Below are positions 1 to 8,969 of a DNA stretch of 64,000 nucleotides, in pieces; position 1 is the stretch's first letter, and each line of letters begins with the position of its first letter. The notes under the pieces are model-generated. The model did not search any database. It had not been told where the DNA came from and saw only the letters and a program-made list of their open reading frames with translations. This stretch comes from Haloarcula halophila (GTDB taxonomy: Archaea; Halobacteriota; Halobacteria; Halobacteriales; Haloarculaceae), in contig NZ_CP119559.1 in the NCBI RefSeq assembly GCF_029278565.1, positions 1,674,001-1,738,000 on the forward strand, read 5' to 3'. A program made the position numbers and the translations under genes.

Positions 1-136
1 CATATACTCTCAGAGCACGCACGAAATAAAGGCCCTTGTGTTCGCTGAAACTCGTGTTGCAGCGTCGTGTGTCCCCGTCTCGTGGGCCTAAGCGAACCGT
101 CACCCTTTTGAGTACCACCACCGTCCTCTCATACGA
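1..136. other. left-edge non-coding stretch
   Basis: I see no convincing gene here. The window opens with a CAT that could be a reverse-strand start codon of a gene lying outside, but nothing can be tested. The segment just before the tRNA has the short run CCCTTTTGAG, which may belong to the tRNA promoter. Confidence 0.4.
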
Positions 137-209
137 GTCCGGGTAGGGTAGTGGACTATCCTCTTGGCTTGCGGAGCCAGGGACCGGAGTTCAAATCTCC
201 GTCCGGACG
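137..209 (+). tRNA. tRNA-Arg (GCG)
   Basis: The 7-bp acceptor stem pairs GTCCGGG at 137-143 with TCCGGAC at 202-208, with one G-T pair, followed by discriminator G209. The anticodon stem TTGGC/GCCAG encloses the loop TTGCGGA, giving anticodon GCG for arginine codon CGC. The T stem CGGAG/CTCCG holds the loop TTCAAAT. CCA is not encoded, as usual in haloarchaea. A 15-of-17 copy of the 3' end occurs about 56 bases downstream. Confidence 0.93.
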
Positions 210-371
210 TTCATTGCGTTCACGACCGGCCGTGCTCCACGCTCGCGTGGAACTCCGGCCGGACGTTTCTGTCGACATCACACCACGAGCGACAGCGAGC
301 GGTCCGTGAGGTCGGTGTCGACCGATCGAACGCCACGGTGTATCGCTGCTAACGGAGCTTTTTATTCCGGC

Positions 372-390
372 ATAAATATATAGGTATTAT
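372..390 (+). promoter_or_regulatory. TATA box for the lipoprotein gene
   Basis: AT-rich AAATATATA in GC-rich surroundings lies about 40-47 bases before the ATG at 421. This fits an archaeal TATA box with a short leader. No strong Shine-Dalgarno sequence is visible. Confidence 0.55.
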
Positions 391-420
391 ACCCACAGTA
401 GTCGTAGCACCCGAAAGAGC

Positions 421-1170
421 ATGAAACGACGTGACGCGCTGACGGCTGTTTCGGCCGGTATCGCGGCGGCGAGTGGCTGCCTGGGGGGCGGAACCGCGTG
501 CAATCCCGGCGCGGACGAGATCGCCAGTCTCCCGAGCGACTTCGGAACACCACAGGACGGTGGCTGGCGGATCGGTGAGACGAGCTATGCCGTCCGGGGA
601 ACCGTCGTGAAACATCTGGGACTGGGCGTCCTCGTCAGCGACGGGAGCGGCCAGAAGCTGGAGTTGATCGCCCGCTATGCCGACGAGCAGATCAATCAGG
701 ACGTGATCGAGATCGGTGATTGTGTCGAAGCGGAGGCCCCCCTGGCGCTCAACTCGTCGGCCCGGAACCGGATGCCCGTGATGGCCGTCACAGCCGACTC
801 CTTCTCGAAGATCGGCGAGACGGACGGCGACGTTCAGGAGGTTCCGGACGCTCCCTACGTCAACGGCGAACCGGTCTCGTACAACTCGTACGACGAGTCG
901 AATCCGGTAGCCGAAGGGACAGTCGGCGTGCGATACGAGGGGAGTGACGAGCGTGCGCCGACAGCGCGGAACCTCTTCGTATTGCACGGCGAGCGAGCGG
1001 ACCCCTGGCACGAACTCGCCGACGAGGTGTCGGCCGACCAGTCCGTTCCGGACGGCTCGTTGGCGACGTTTCCGCGGCCGGCCGACAACGAAGCGGGGCT
1101 CCTCTGGAAGGCGCCGGACCGAACCTGGGCTCGACAGTTCGGCGGCGTCGGATTCGCCGAGCGGCGCTGA
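421..1170 (+). CDS. predicted Tat lipoprotein, function unknown
   Basis: A 249-residue protein begins MKRRDAL, with twin arginines at residues 3-4 and a short hydrophobic stretch. A lipobox-like ASGC follows with Cys20, which suggests Tat export and lipid anchoring on the outer face of the membrane. The mature part is acidic and has no motif I recognise. The middle (about 55-125) reads like a small beta-rich domain (GDCVEAEAPLAL), so an OB-like fold is possible, but this is inference. It is transcribed alone between tRNA-Arg and the DUF309 gene. Confidence 0.75.
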   Translation: MKRRDALTAVSAGIAAASGCLGGGTACNPGADEIASLPSDFGTPQDGGWRIGETSYAVRGTVVKHLGLGVLVSDGSGQKLELIARYADEQINQDVIEIGDCVEAEAPLALNSSARNRMPVMAVTADSFSKIGETDGDVQEVPDAPYVNGEPVSYNSYDESNPVAEGTVGVRYEGSDERAPTARNLFVLHGERADPWHELADEVSADQSVPDGSLATFPRPADNEAGLLWKAPDRTWARQFGGVGFAERR

Positions 1171-1265
1171 CGCTGTCGGCCGTGAGAGGACTGCCGACGT
1201 TCGAGCAGATACATGACAGGCGGAGAGAGCCGGAGCCTTTTGCCCGATGGCCGCCAAAGGCCGCT

Positions 1266-1877
1266 ATGCGTCCCCACCTCCGTGCCGGCATCGCCGTCTA
1301 CAACGCCGGCCGGTACCACGCCGCCCACGACGCCTGGGAGGACCGGTGGCTGGCGCTCCCGGCGGGCGAGGACGAACGATACCTCCACGGACTCATCCAG
1401 TTCACCGCCGTCGTCCACCACGGTCGAACCGAGAACTGGTCGGGCGCGGGTGGCCTCGCCGAGAGCGCCGGCGAGTACTTGGCTGAACTACCGGCCGTCT
1501 ACCGAGGCGTCGATCTGGAACCGGTCCGTCGGTTCCTCGCCCGTGTGGCCGCCGACCCGGAAGCCGTCGACTGGGCCGAGCCACCGCGACTGACTCACGA
1601 AGGCGCCGTCATCGGGTACGACGACCTCGACTTCGAGGCGACGGCGATCGCCGCGACGGTGCTTGCAGCGGCCGACGGCTACGACGAGGGACTCCTCGAA
1701 CAGGCCGTCGAGTACGCACGGGACGAACTCGACGATCGAGAAGACGGCCGGTTCGTCGGACTGGTGTTCTCGTTCGTTCGCGAGCGCGAGCAGCGGCCGG
1801 TGGTCTTCCAGCGGCTTGGTGATCACGTCCGACGGGAGCGACAGAAAGACGACGACGTGGCGGGGCTGTTCGACTGA
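1266..1877 (+). CDS. DUF309 family protein
   Basis: A 203-residue protein. The segment HDAWEDRW near residues 20-27, followed by HGLIQFTAVVHH, matches the DUF309 signature (HexxWExxW then GLIQ and a His-rich helix), a helical family of unknown function. The ATG at 1266 is chosen because the family motif starts soon after it; the frame stays open further upstream. Its TGA touches the end of the convergent azf gene with no spacer. Confidence 0.82.
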   Translation: MRPHLRAGIAVYNAGRYHAAHDAWEDRWLALPAGEDERYLHGLIQFTAVVHHGRTENWSGAGGLAESAGEYLAELPAVYRGVDLEPVRRFLARVAADPEAVDWAEPPRLTHEGAVIGYDDLDFEATAIAATVLAAADGYDEGLLEQAVEYARDELDDREDGRFVGLVFSFVREREQRPVVFQRLGDHVRRERQKDDDVAGLFD

Positions 1878-2651
1878 TCAGAGATCGGGTTCGACGACCC
1901 GCTCGCCATCCTCGAAATGTGCGGAGTTGTCCCGTGGCTCGTACCCGAGGACCTCTTTCGCGCGCTCGATGGAGTAGTACTTGCGGTCGTTGTCGGAGAT
2001 GCCGTAGACGATCTCGTAGTCGTAGTCGGCCCGCAGCGCACAGTCGTGGATGTGCGCACAGTCACGGTAGGAGAGCCACATCGCCTGGCCGCGCTCGTAA
2101 TCGATCGGCGGATGGCCACGCGTGAGGTTGCCGATCCGGATGTTACAGACGTCGAGGCCGTACTCGTCGTGGTAGTACCGACCGAGCACTTCGCCGGTGG
2201 CCTTCGAGACGCCGTAGAGGTTCCCCGGGCGGGGGAGTTCCGTCCCGTCGAGCAGGAAGTCGTCCTCCGGACGGTACATCTCCGGGGTGCGGCGGTCGGT
2301 CTCGAACGCGCCGACGGCGTGGTTCGAGGACGCGAAGACGAACCGTTCGACCCCTTCGGCGACGGCTGCCTCGTACATCTTCTGGGTCCCGTCGATGTTG
2401 TTGGTCAGTACCGACGGCCACGGGGCCTCGGGGCGGGGGTCGCCGGCGAGGTGGATGGCCGCACCGACACCGTCCATCGCCGTTTTTACGTCCGCTTCGT
2501 CGTCGACATCGCCGACAAGGTACTCGTGGTCTGGCTCCTCAGCCGGGGGGTTGTGAAACAGCAGTCGCCAGTCGTAGGCGTCCCCGATCCCTTCGAGGAT
2601 CGCCTCCCCTACTGCCCCGCCGGCGCCGGTGAGCAGAACCGTCTCGTCCAT
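1878..2651 (-). CDS. azf: NAD-dependent glucose-6-phosphate dehydrogenase (Azf type)
   Basis: A 257-residue extended short-chain dehydrogenase. The nucleotide-binding motif TGAGGAVGE is at residues 8-16, and the catalytic YGVSK pair is at 146-150. Blocks such as HLAGDPRPEAPW, RGQAMWLSYRDCA and YGISDNDRKYYS are those I recall from the experimentally characterised haloarchaeal Azf enzyme. Azf oxidises glucose 6-phosphate with NAD in the oxidative pentose phosphate pathway. The start at 2651 is used because the conserved MDETVLLTG begins there. The family assignment is strong; substrate specificity rests on similarity. Confidence 0.85.
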   Translation of the reverse strand: MDETVLLTGAGGAVGEAILEGIGDAYDWRLLFHNPPAEEPDHEYLVGDVDDEADVKTAMDGVGAAIHLAGDPRPEAPWPSVLTNNIDGTQKMYEAAVAEGVERFVFASSNHAVGAFETDRRTPEMYRPEDDFLLDGTELPRPGNLYGVSKATGEVLGRYYHDEYGLDVCNIRIGNLTRGHPPIDYERGQAMWLSYRDCAHIHDCALRADYDYEIVYGISDNDRKYYSIERAKEVLGYEPRDNSAHFEDGERVVEPDL

Positions 2652-2726
2652 GTTATCAGTGGAATAGGTACCACACAATAGGTAGCTTGCGGTTCGGTTA
2701 TGTGCCGGGCGAATGAAGGGTCAGCC

Positions 2727-3074
2727 ATGGACCCGACGCCGCCACAGGTCGCGTGTTTCGAAGCCGGGATCAAGTTCGGCTCGCTGTATCACCAGTTCGC
2801 GGGGACGCCGGTCAGTCCCGACAGCGCCGGTTCGCTGGCCCGGGCGATGGAGGAAGCCATCGAGAACCAGCCCTACTGTGAGTCGGTCACGGTCTCGGTC
2901 CGAACCGAAGCGCTACAGGCGGCGATCGAGGACGCCGACGCCGAGTACACCGAACTGACCGGCCGCTTCCTGGAGGTCGAGATGGTGATCGAATACGACG
3001 GCGTCACCGTCGAGACGAGCATGTCGATGGACGGCGACTACCCGCTGATGGAAGTCGACGATCTCAGGGACTGA
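2727..3074 (+). CDS. mptD: archaeal dihydroneopterin aldolase
   Basis: A 115-residue protein with the blocks CFEAGIKFGSLYHQF, GTPVSP and YTELTGRFLEVEM, matching the archaeal MptD (former DUF372) family. MptD cleaves 7,8-dihydroneopterin to 6-hydroxymethyl-dihydropterin in archaeal folate or methanopterin synthesis. An upstream in-frame ATG at 2700 would add nine residues. I prefer 2727 because MDPTPPQVACFEAG aligns with the usual family start. It is divergent from azf across a short intergenic gap. Confidence 0.85.
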   Translation: MDPTPPQVACFEAGIKFGSLYHQFAGTPVSPDSAGSLARAMEEAIENQPYCESVTVSVRTEALQAAIEDADAEYTELTGRFLEVEMVIEYDGVTVETSMSMDGDYPLMEVDDLRD

Positions 3075-3121
3075 GACAGTTCCAAACGTTTACTGTCCGT
3101 GCTGTCACAACAGCGAACGTT

Positions 3122-4225
3122 ATGACCCTCCACGCGGTTGACGACATCGACGAGGCGATCGACGCCACCAAGTCGTTCCTGTTTCCCTTCGAGTTACGAC
3201 AGTGGCTCCGGATGGCACTCGTCGTCTTCTTCATCGGTGGTGGCAGTGGTACCGGTGGTGTCCAGAACGTCGGCCAACTCAGCAACGTCGGCGGGGACGG
3301 GACCGGGAGCCCATCGGCCGGTGAGTTCTCGCTGACGGCACCACTGGAGTCGCTGCCGGCGGTTCCGAACCCGGCGTTCCAGGTCGGCGCACCGGTGCCC
3401 GCGGAGCCGAGTTCACTCGCGAACGAGATCGGTTCGGCAGTGGTGATCGCGGCGGTCGTCGGATTCCTCGTGGTCGCGCTCCTGTTCGCGTATCTCGGGG
3501 CCGTCATGGAGTTTTCCTTCACCCAGTCGCTGATCAGCCAGGAGATCCACGTCCGCCAGTATCTGGGCCGTCACAAGGGCAACGGCCTGTGGCTGTTCGG
3601 CTTCCGGTTCGTCCTGGGGTTGGTGTTTCTGACGCTGGTGGTCGCGGCCCTCGCCGCGGTGTTCGTCGTCGCCGGCGGGAACCTCCAGAACCCGAGTGCG
3701 TCGGTGCTCATCGGCTCGCTCGGTATCGTCGCCGTCTCGCTGATCGGACTCGTCGTGGTCTACGGACTGATCAACGGCTTTACGAACGTCTTCGTCGTCC
3801 CGATGATGATCCAGCGCGGCGACGGGCTCGTGGCCGGTTGGAGACAGCTCGGCGGATCGCTCCGGGCCGAACCGAAACAGTACCTCGCGTACGTCTTCTT
3901 CTCGGTCGTGCTGGGGATCGGCGTGAGTATCGTCGGGACCATCGCCGCTCTCGTCGCCGCGCTGATCGTCGCGATCCCGTTCGGCATCGTGGGACTGATC
4001 GTCGGATTCGGGCTGTCGACCGTCAGCCAGACCGCCGGGTTCGCCGGCGGTGCCATCGTCTTCCTTCTCTATCTGCTCGTGATGCTCGTCGTCGCGAACA
4101 TGATCAAAGCACCGCTGCAGACGTTCCTGCGGTACTACGCGATGCTCGTACTGGGTGACATCGACGACGCGCTCGATCCGATCCCCGAGGTCCGCCGGGA
4201 ACTCCGCAGCGAGGAGAGCGTCTGA
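3122..4225 (+). CDS. haloarchaeal multi-pass membrane protein (DUF7544-like)
   Basis: A 367-residue protein. The cytoplasmic-looking start (AVDDIDEAIDATKSFLFPF) leads into a first membrane segment, then a Gly/Ser/Pro-rich polar insert at about 40-95. About five or six strongly hydrophobic segments follow (near 100-125, 160-190, 195-225, 255-300, 305-345) and a short acidic tail. This layout matches a conserved haloarchaeal membrane family (I believe DUF7544). No catalytic motif is visible and the function is unknown. Confidence 0.7.
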   Translation: MTLHAVDDIDEAIDATKSFLFPFELRQWLRMALVVFFIGGGSGTGGVQNVGQLSNVGGDGTGSPSAGEFSLTAPLESLPAVPNPAFQVGAPVPAEPSSLANEIGSAVVIAAVVGFLVVALLFAYLGAVMEFSFTQSLISQEIHVRQYLGRHKGNGLWLFGFRFVLGLVFLTLVVAALAAVFVVAGGNLQNPSASVLIGSLGIVAVSLIGLVVVYGLINGFTNVFVVPMMIQRGDGLVAGWRQLGGSLRAEPKQYLAYVFFSVVLGIGVSIVGTIAALVAALIVAIPFGIVGLIVGFGLSTVSQTAGFAGGAIVFLLYLLVMLVVANMIKAPLQTFLRYYAMLVLGDIDDALDPIPEVRRELRSEESV

Positions 4226-4310
4226 GAGCGCCCTCGATCGGTACTAGTTTCGGTTTCGTCAGTAGTGGTCCGACCCCGTCGTGCGGTTACACTTTCACTT
4301 TCAGGCGGGC

Positions 4311-4317
4311 TTTTAAT
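4311..4317 (+). promoter_or_regulatory. TATA box, leaderless promoter
   Basis: TTTTAAT centred about 28 bases before the ATG at 4342, the spacing expected when transcription starts at or next to the start codon. Confidence 0.6.
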
Positions 4318-4341
4318 CCCCCGCCGGTCGAACGGATCGGT

Positions 4342-4788
4342 ATGGGACAGACAAGTCTGGACGACGACGACCTGTTCGGCGAGGCGGCAGACGAGATGCG
4401 CTCGGATGTGGAAGCGTCACTTGCGGACGCCCGCGCGGCGCTCCCCGACGCCGATGCGATCTGGGAGGTCGAAGCGGACAACACGCTCGGTGTCCTCAAC
4501 GCGTTGAAGACGGCCCTGGACGTCGGTGACGCCGAGGACCACCTCCGTGACGCCAAGAAGTGGTACACGATGGGCGAACGCGCCGACGCCTTCGAGGACG
4601 CCGACGACCTCGCGGCGGCCATCGAAGACGTCGAAGCCCTCATCGAGGACGTGGAGGACGCCCGCGAGCAGGTCGGCGACCTCACGGCGACGATCCCACA
4701 GCTCCGTGGGACTCTCGAAGAGTTCGAGGCCGACGAGGACGGTCCCGAGGCCGACGCGGACAGCGACGCCGGAGAGGCCGAAGCCTAA
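4342..4788 (+). CDS. DUF5790 family coiled-coil protein
   Basis: A 148-residue, very acidic protein (MGQTSLDDDDLFGEAADEM at the start). A central block reads DAEDHLRDAKKWYTMG, followed by heptad-like repeats from about 85 to 130 that suggest a coiled coil, then an Asp/Glu/Ala-rich disordered tail. These features match the haloarchaeal family I know as DUF5790. The function is unknown. It is transcribed alone, probably from the leaderless promoter just upstream. Confidence 0.75.
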   Translation: MGQTSLDDDDLFGEAADEMRSDVEASLADARAALPDADAIWEVEADNTLGVLNALKTALDVGDAEDHLRDAKKWYTMGERADAFEDADDLAAAIEDVEALIEDVEDAREQVGDLTATIPQLRGTLEEFEADEDGPEADADSDAGEAEA

Positions 4789-4966
4789 GTACCGATACGC
4801 TTTCGCAGCGCCGCCGGCGCCTCGTTTGCGCCGTTCAGGAGCATCTCGACCGGAATCCACTAGGCATCCCGTTTTCGCTGAGCTCGCCGGTGTCGTCGGC
4901 CGGATCGACGACTCGGCCAAGCCGTCAGACTGGCCAGCACAGCGAGTCAGCCACTGACCGCCGTCC

Positions 4967-5491
4967 CTACACGATCGAGTCCGGCCGGGTCGCGAAGTAG
5001 TCGAAGACCATCCCGAGACCGACGCCGTAGACGACGTGGGCAAGCAGCGTCAGGACAGCGTAGAGTCCCAGTGCGATCCCGCTCTGTCCGGTGTAGAACG
5101 CCAGGACGAAGCCGGTCCACATCGCCCCGCCGAAGAACGTACCGCTGACAGCATCGGAGGACTGGCCGGGGAGATACGCCTTCAACGAGGCAAACAGTAG
5201 CGGCCACGGGAACATCCCCCCGCCCAGGAAGATGATGAATCCGACCAGCACCTCGGGGACGTAGCCGGACAGACCGACCAGCTCGGTCAGGATAGCGAAG
5301 TCGGAGATACTGAACACTCCCAGCGACTGCGCGATGAGGAAGACGACACTCATCATGGCAGTCCCGACCAGCCCGCCAGCGGCGCCGACGACGCCGTCGG
5401 CGACGATCCCGGCGAGGCTATCGAACTCCTCTGCGTCGGTCACCGATTCCTCGGCCATCGGGTCCTCGATGCTCGGTGTGGTATCTCCCAT
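4967..5491 (-). CDS. small membrane protein beside the oxidase operon (probably DUF6789)
   Basis: A 174-residue protein with an acidic N-terminus of about 25 residues and then four hydrophobic segments (near 30-58, 75-105, 115-135, 140-163). Small-residue motifs such as AGGLVGTAMMSV and FLGGGMFPWPLLF suggest tight helix packing. Proteins of this kind (probably DUF6789) often sit next to haloarchaeal cytochrome oxidase genes, as here, divergent from coxB. A role in oxidase assembly or function is inference from position only. Confidence 0.65.
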   Translation of the reverse strand: MGDTTPSIEDPMAEESVTDAEEFDSLAGIVADGVVGAAGGLVGTAMMSVVFLIAQSLGVFSISDFAILTELVGLSGYVPEVLVGFIIFLGGGMFPWPLLFASLKAYLPGQSSDAVSGTFFGGAMWTGFVLAFYTGQSGIALGLYAVLTLLAHVVYGVGLGMVFDYFATRPDSIV

Positions 5492-5511
5492 GGTATGGAA
5501 TAACGTACCAG

Positions 5512-5523
5512 CGAATAAAAAGG
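5512..5523 (-). promoter_or_regulatory. TATA box for the 4967-5491 gene
   Basis: On the minus strand CCTTTTTATTCG lies about 27 bases before the start codon at 5491, giving a near-leaderless promoter. It shares the divergent region with coxB. Confidence 0.55.
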
Positions 5524-5609
5524 TTCCCGCACATATACAGTGAACGGCCCAATTATGTAACTTAGCTGTCCATAATACCTATTACACGGTGTGAAATATC
5601 ATCAACGAA

Positions 5610-6425
5610 ATGGAGGGATATGTGCTACCACGCATCGTGGTTGGGAGTCCGTTACACGGTGGGAGCGTCAGGGCGCCCAGCGACGTGTTCAACAGCATCT
5701 TCGAGGTGTTCCTCGGCCTGGGAACGCTGGTCGGTATCGTCGTGATCGCCTACACGATGTACCACGCGCTCAAGTACCGGGAGTCCGCGAGCGACGAGGA
5801 CCCCTACGCCGAGAAGGTCGAACGGCCCTCGATGGGGGAGTTGCCGACGGGCGGGTCGGGCGGCCGGAAAGTGTTCTACTCCTTCGGCATCAGCGCGATC
5901 ATCGTCGTCTCGCTGATCGCCTGGACCTACACGACGTTGCTGTACGTCGAGACCGCGCCGGAGGGCGACAACATCGACGCCATGGAGATCGACGTCGAGG
6001 GATACCGGTTCGGCTGGACGTTCCGGTACCCCAACGGGCACGAGTCCGCGACGCTGCGAGTCCCGAAGGACCGGGTGGTCAAGTTGAACGTCACCTCGCG
6101 GGACGTGTTCCACAACTTCGGCATCCCGGAGTTACGGGTCAAGACCGACGCCGTCCCCGGCCAGACGACCACGGCGTGGTTCACCGCGCCAGAGACCGGG
6201 ACCTACGAGGCCAAGTGTTACGAACTCTGTGGGAGCGGCCACTCCGTCATGACCGCCCCCGTTCACGTGATGCCCGGTGACGAGTACGACGCCTGGTACG
6301 CGAACACGTCTGCAGCCAACGAGACGACCAGTATTGAGGCGGGCCAGTCCGCGAGCGTGGCCCCGGTCGCACCCGCAGGGGCGGCGTCCGCAACTGTGAT
6401 TCCACCCCAGGAGGTGCCGGCATGA
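5610..6425 (+). CDS. coxB: cytochrome c oxidase subunit II
   Basis: A 271-residue protein with two N-terminal membrane helices (about 29-52 and 88-113) and an external cupredoxin domain. The complete CuA ligand set is present: His168, Cys203, Glu205, Cys207, His211 and Met214, the last five within CYELCGSGHSVM. This subunit accepts electrons at CuA and passes them to haem a in subunit I. The Ala/Thr-rich tail from about 230 looks flexible. Its stop overlaps the next start as ATGA, so translation is probably coupled to the subunit I gene. Confidence 0.95.
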   Translation: MEGYVLPRIVVGSPLHGGSVRAPSDVFNSIFEVFLGLGTLVGIVVIAYTMYHALKYRESASDEDPYAEKVERPSMGELPTGGSGGRKVFYSFGISAIIVVSLIAWTYTTLLYVETAPEGDNIDAMEIDVEGYRFGWTFRYPNGHESATLRVPKDRVVKLNVTSRDVFHNFGIPELRVKTDAVPGQTTTAWFTAPETGTYEAKCYELCGSGHSVMTAPVHVMPGDEYDAWYANTSAANETTSIEAGQSASVAPVAPAGAASATVIPPQEVPA

Positions 6426-8965
6426 GCCACGACCACGAACACGGCCTCCCGCCGAAATCCTCCGTCAGTCGGTGGTTCCTGACGACCAACCACAAGGACA
6501 TCGGTATCCTCTATCTCATCACCGCGCTCTTCTTCCTCGTCTTCGGGGGCATGCTGGCGCTTCTCTTTCGCCTGGAACTGATCAGCCCCGGTGCCGATCT
6601 GTTGGGTCAGATCGGATACAACCAGGCGGTCTCGACACACGGCCTGTTGATGGTGTTCTGGTTCATCTCTCCCTTCGCCTTCGGCTTCGCCAACTACATC
6701 GTCCCGCTCCAGATCGGGGCCGACGACCTCGCGTTCCCCCGGCTGAACGCGCTGTCGTACTGGCTCTATCTCTTCTCGGGAATCCTGATGGGCGTCTCCT
6801 TCTTCCAGGGGACGACCTTCGCCGGCGGGTGGACGATGTACGCGCCCTTGAACACGCCCGCGTACATCCCCGGCGAGGGCCTGGGGGCCACGTCGGTCGT
6901 GCTGGCGCTGATCATGTTCACGGCCGCGGTGACGCTGGGATCGGTGAACTTCCTGACGACGATGTACCGGATGCGCGCCGAGGGCCTGCGGATGCGGGAC
7001 ATCCCCATCTTCTCGCTGACGATCAACCTCACCGTCTGGATGATGCTCTTCGCCTTCGCCGCGTTGCTCGCGGCGCTGATGATCCTCGCCTCCGATCACA
7101 TCATCGGGACGACCTACTTCCAGTTCGCCAACGACGGCTCGACGATGGCGACCAGCGCCGAGAACCCCGGTGCCTCGCTGTTGTGGGCACACCTGTTCTG
7201 GTTCTTCGGCCATCCGGAGGTGTACATCGTCTTCTTCCCGGCACTGGGCGTGATGGCCGAGTGTTTCCAGACCTTTACCGGCCGCCGGCTGGTGGGGCGC
7301 AAGTGGTTCATCATCTCGATGGTGCTGGTGGCGATCCAGAGTTTCGTTGTCTGGATGCACCACATGTTCCTGACCGGGATCAACCTCCCCATCAAGACCG
7401 TCTTCATGGCGACGACCATCGGTATCTCCTTACCCTTTGACCTGATGGTCTTCTCGCTGATCTACACGATGGCGAAGGGGCGGGTCAGGTTCAAGACGCC
7501 GTTCCTGTTCTCGCTGGGCGCGCTGATCCTCTTTATCGTCGGCGGCATCACCGGCGTCTTCCTCGGCGCGATCGTGTTGGACTATCAGTTCCGGGGGACC
7601 TACTGGGTCGTCGCGCACTTCCACTACGTGATGGTCGCGGGCGCGACGGCACTCTTCGGCGGGCTCTACTACTGGTACCCGAAGATCACCGGGAAGATGT
7701 ACGACGAGTTCCTCGGGAAACTCCACTTCGCGGTGTACTTCGTTGGGTTCAATCTGCTGTACTTCCCGATGTTCGTCGCCTGGGAGACCCCCCGGCGCGT
7801 CTTCGAGTACTCCCAGGACCTCCAGATCTGGCACTCGATGGCTACCGTCGGCGGGTTCATCCTCGGCGCGAGTTTCCTCATCATGTTCTACAACCTGTTC
7901 GTCTCGCTGTGGCGGGGGGCCGACGCCGACGACAACCCCTGGGAGTACGCCACCTCCGCCGAGTGGGCGGTCTCCTCGCCGCCGCCCCTGGAGAACTTCC
8001 CGGGGCTGCCCAGTTACGCCGACGGCTCGCTCTCCTTCCTCTCGGACGAGGAAGTCGCGGAGCGCACCGGATCGGTCGCCGCCGACGGCGGGACAGCAAC
8101 CGACGGCGGGACGGCCACGCCCGTGACCGCGACGGGGGCGACCGTGTTAGGGACCACCCAGGAGACTGCCGGCGAGGACCACGCGAGCCACGCGAGTTTC
8201 TGGCCGTTCCTGATCAGCCTGGGCGGGTTCGTCATGTTCCTCGGACTCTCCGGCGTCCGGACCGGCAGCGTCGTCTACCTCGGGATGGCGGTCGCCGGCG
8301 GCCTGGCGACCTTTGGCTCGCTGTTCGGGATGACCCGCGAACCGTTCCACGCCCCCGAGATGGCCATCGCCGAGCGCTGGCCCTTCGAAGGCGTCGAGAA
8401 GGTGAAACTCGGGATGTGGACGTTCCTCGCGAGTGATATCGTCCTCTTTGGCGCGTTCATCGGTTCGTATGCCTTCGTCCGAGTCGCCTACGGCTGGACG
8501 GACTGGCACCACGACCTGATCCCGGCCGCACACGTCACGATGCCGGGGCTGATCAACACCTACCTGTTGCTCACGTCGAGTTTCCTCGTCGTCATCGCGA
8601 TGGTCGCCGCAGAGCGGGAGAACCGTCGCGGTACCGTCGCCGCGCTGGTCGGGACCTTCGCGCTCGGTGTCGGGTTCCTCATCAACAAGGGGATCGAGTG
8701 GCAGCACCTATTCCACATCCACAGCGAGGCGTTCCCCAACGGCTGGACCCTCTCGACGAACATCGGGTCCTCGACGTTCTACCTGACGACGGGGCTCCAC
8801 GGCGCTCACGTCATCATCGGCCTGATAATCTGTGCGTACATGGCTGTCAGGGCCTGGAACGGGGCCTACCAGGGCGACGACAAGCCCATCGAGTACTTCG
8901 GGTTGTACTGGCACTTCGTGGACATCGTCTGGCTGTTCCTGTTCCCGCTGTTTTACATCCTCTAG
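6422..8965 (+). CDS. coxAC: cytochrome c oxidase subunit I fused to subunit III
   Basis: An 847-residue fusion. Residues 1 to about 500 are subunit I, with haem a ligand His73, the cross-linked pair His264/Tyr268 in GHPEVY, CuB ligands His313 and His314, and haem ligands His399 and His401. The Glu in GHPEVY points to an A1-type proton-pumping oxidase. A polar, Thr/Gly-rich linker at about 500-590 joins a subunit III-like part (about 590-847) with the block WPFEGVEKVKLGMW. Such I/III fusions are known in haloarchaea. The gene starts inside the coxB stop codon and is followed four bases later by the subunit IV gene. Confidence 0.95.
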   Translation: MSHDHEHGLPPKSSVSRWFLTTNHKDIGILYLITALFFLVFGGMLALLFRLELISPGADLLGQIGYNQAVSTHGLLMVFWFISPFAFGFANYIVPLQIGADDLAFPRLNALSYWLYLFSGILMGVSFFQGTTFAGGWTMYAPLNTPAYIPGEGLGATSVVLALIMFTAAVTLGSVNFLTTMYRMRAEGLRMRDIPIFSLTINLTVWMMLFAFAALLAALMILASDHIIGTTYFQFANDGSTMATSAENPGASLLWAHLFWFFGHPEVYIVFFPALGVMAECFQTFTGRRLVGRKWFIISMVLVAIQSFVVWMHHMFLTGINLPIKTVFMATTIGISLPFDLMVFSLIYTMAKGRVRFKTPFLFSLGALILFIVGGITGVFLGAIVLDYQFRGTYWVVAHFHYVMVAGATALFGGLYYWYPKITGKMYDEFLGKLHFAVYFVGFNLLYFPMFVAWETPRRVFEYSQDLQIWHSMATVGGFILGASFLIMFYNLFVSLWRGADADDNPWEYATSAEWAVSSPPPLENFPGLPSYADGSLSFLSDEEVAERTGSVAADGGTATDGGTATPVTATGATVLGTTQETAGEDHASHASFWPFLISLGGFVMFLGLSGVRTGSVVYLGMAVAGGLATFGSLFGMTREPFHAPEMAIAERWPFEGVEKVKLGMWTFLASDIVLFGAFIGSYAFVRVAYGWTDWHHDLIPAAHVTMPGLINTYLLLTSSFLVVIAMVAAERENRRGTVAALVGTFALGVGFLINKGIEWQHLFHIHSEAFPNGWTLSTNIGSSTFYLTTGLHGAHVIIGLIICAYMAVRAWNGAYQGDDKPIEYFGLYWHFVDIVWLFLFPLFYIL

Positions 8966-8969
8966 AACA

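Noticed and set aside
349-1257. 302-codon reverse open frame over the lipoprotein gene
   Set aside because: It is the antisense shadow of the lipoprotein and early DUF309 region, common in GC-rich genomes; the forward frame has a Tat/lipobox start and a TATA box.
6263-7363. 366-codon reverse open frame across coxB/coxAC
   Set aside because: His/Gln/Arg/Asp-rich composition typical of an antisense shadow; the forward strand encodes an unmistakable oxidase.
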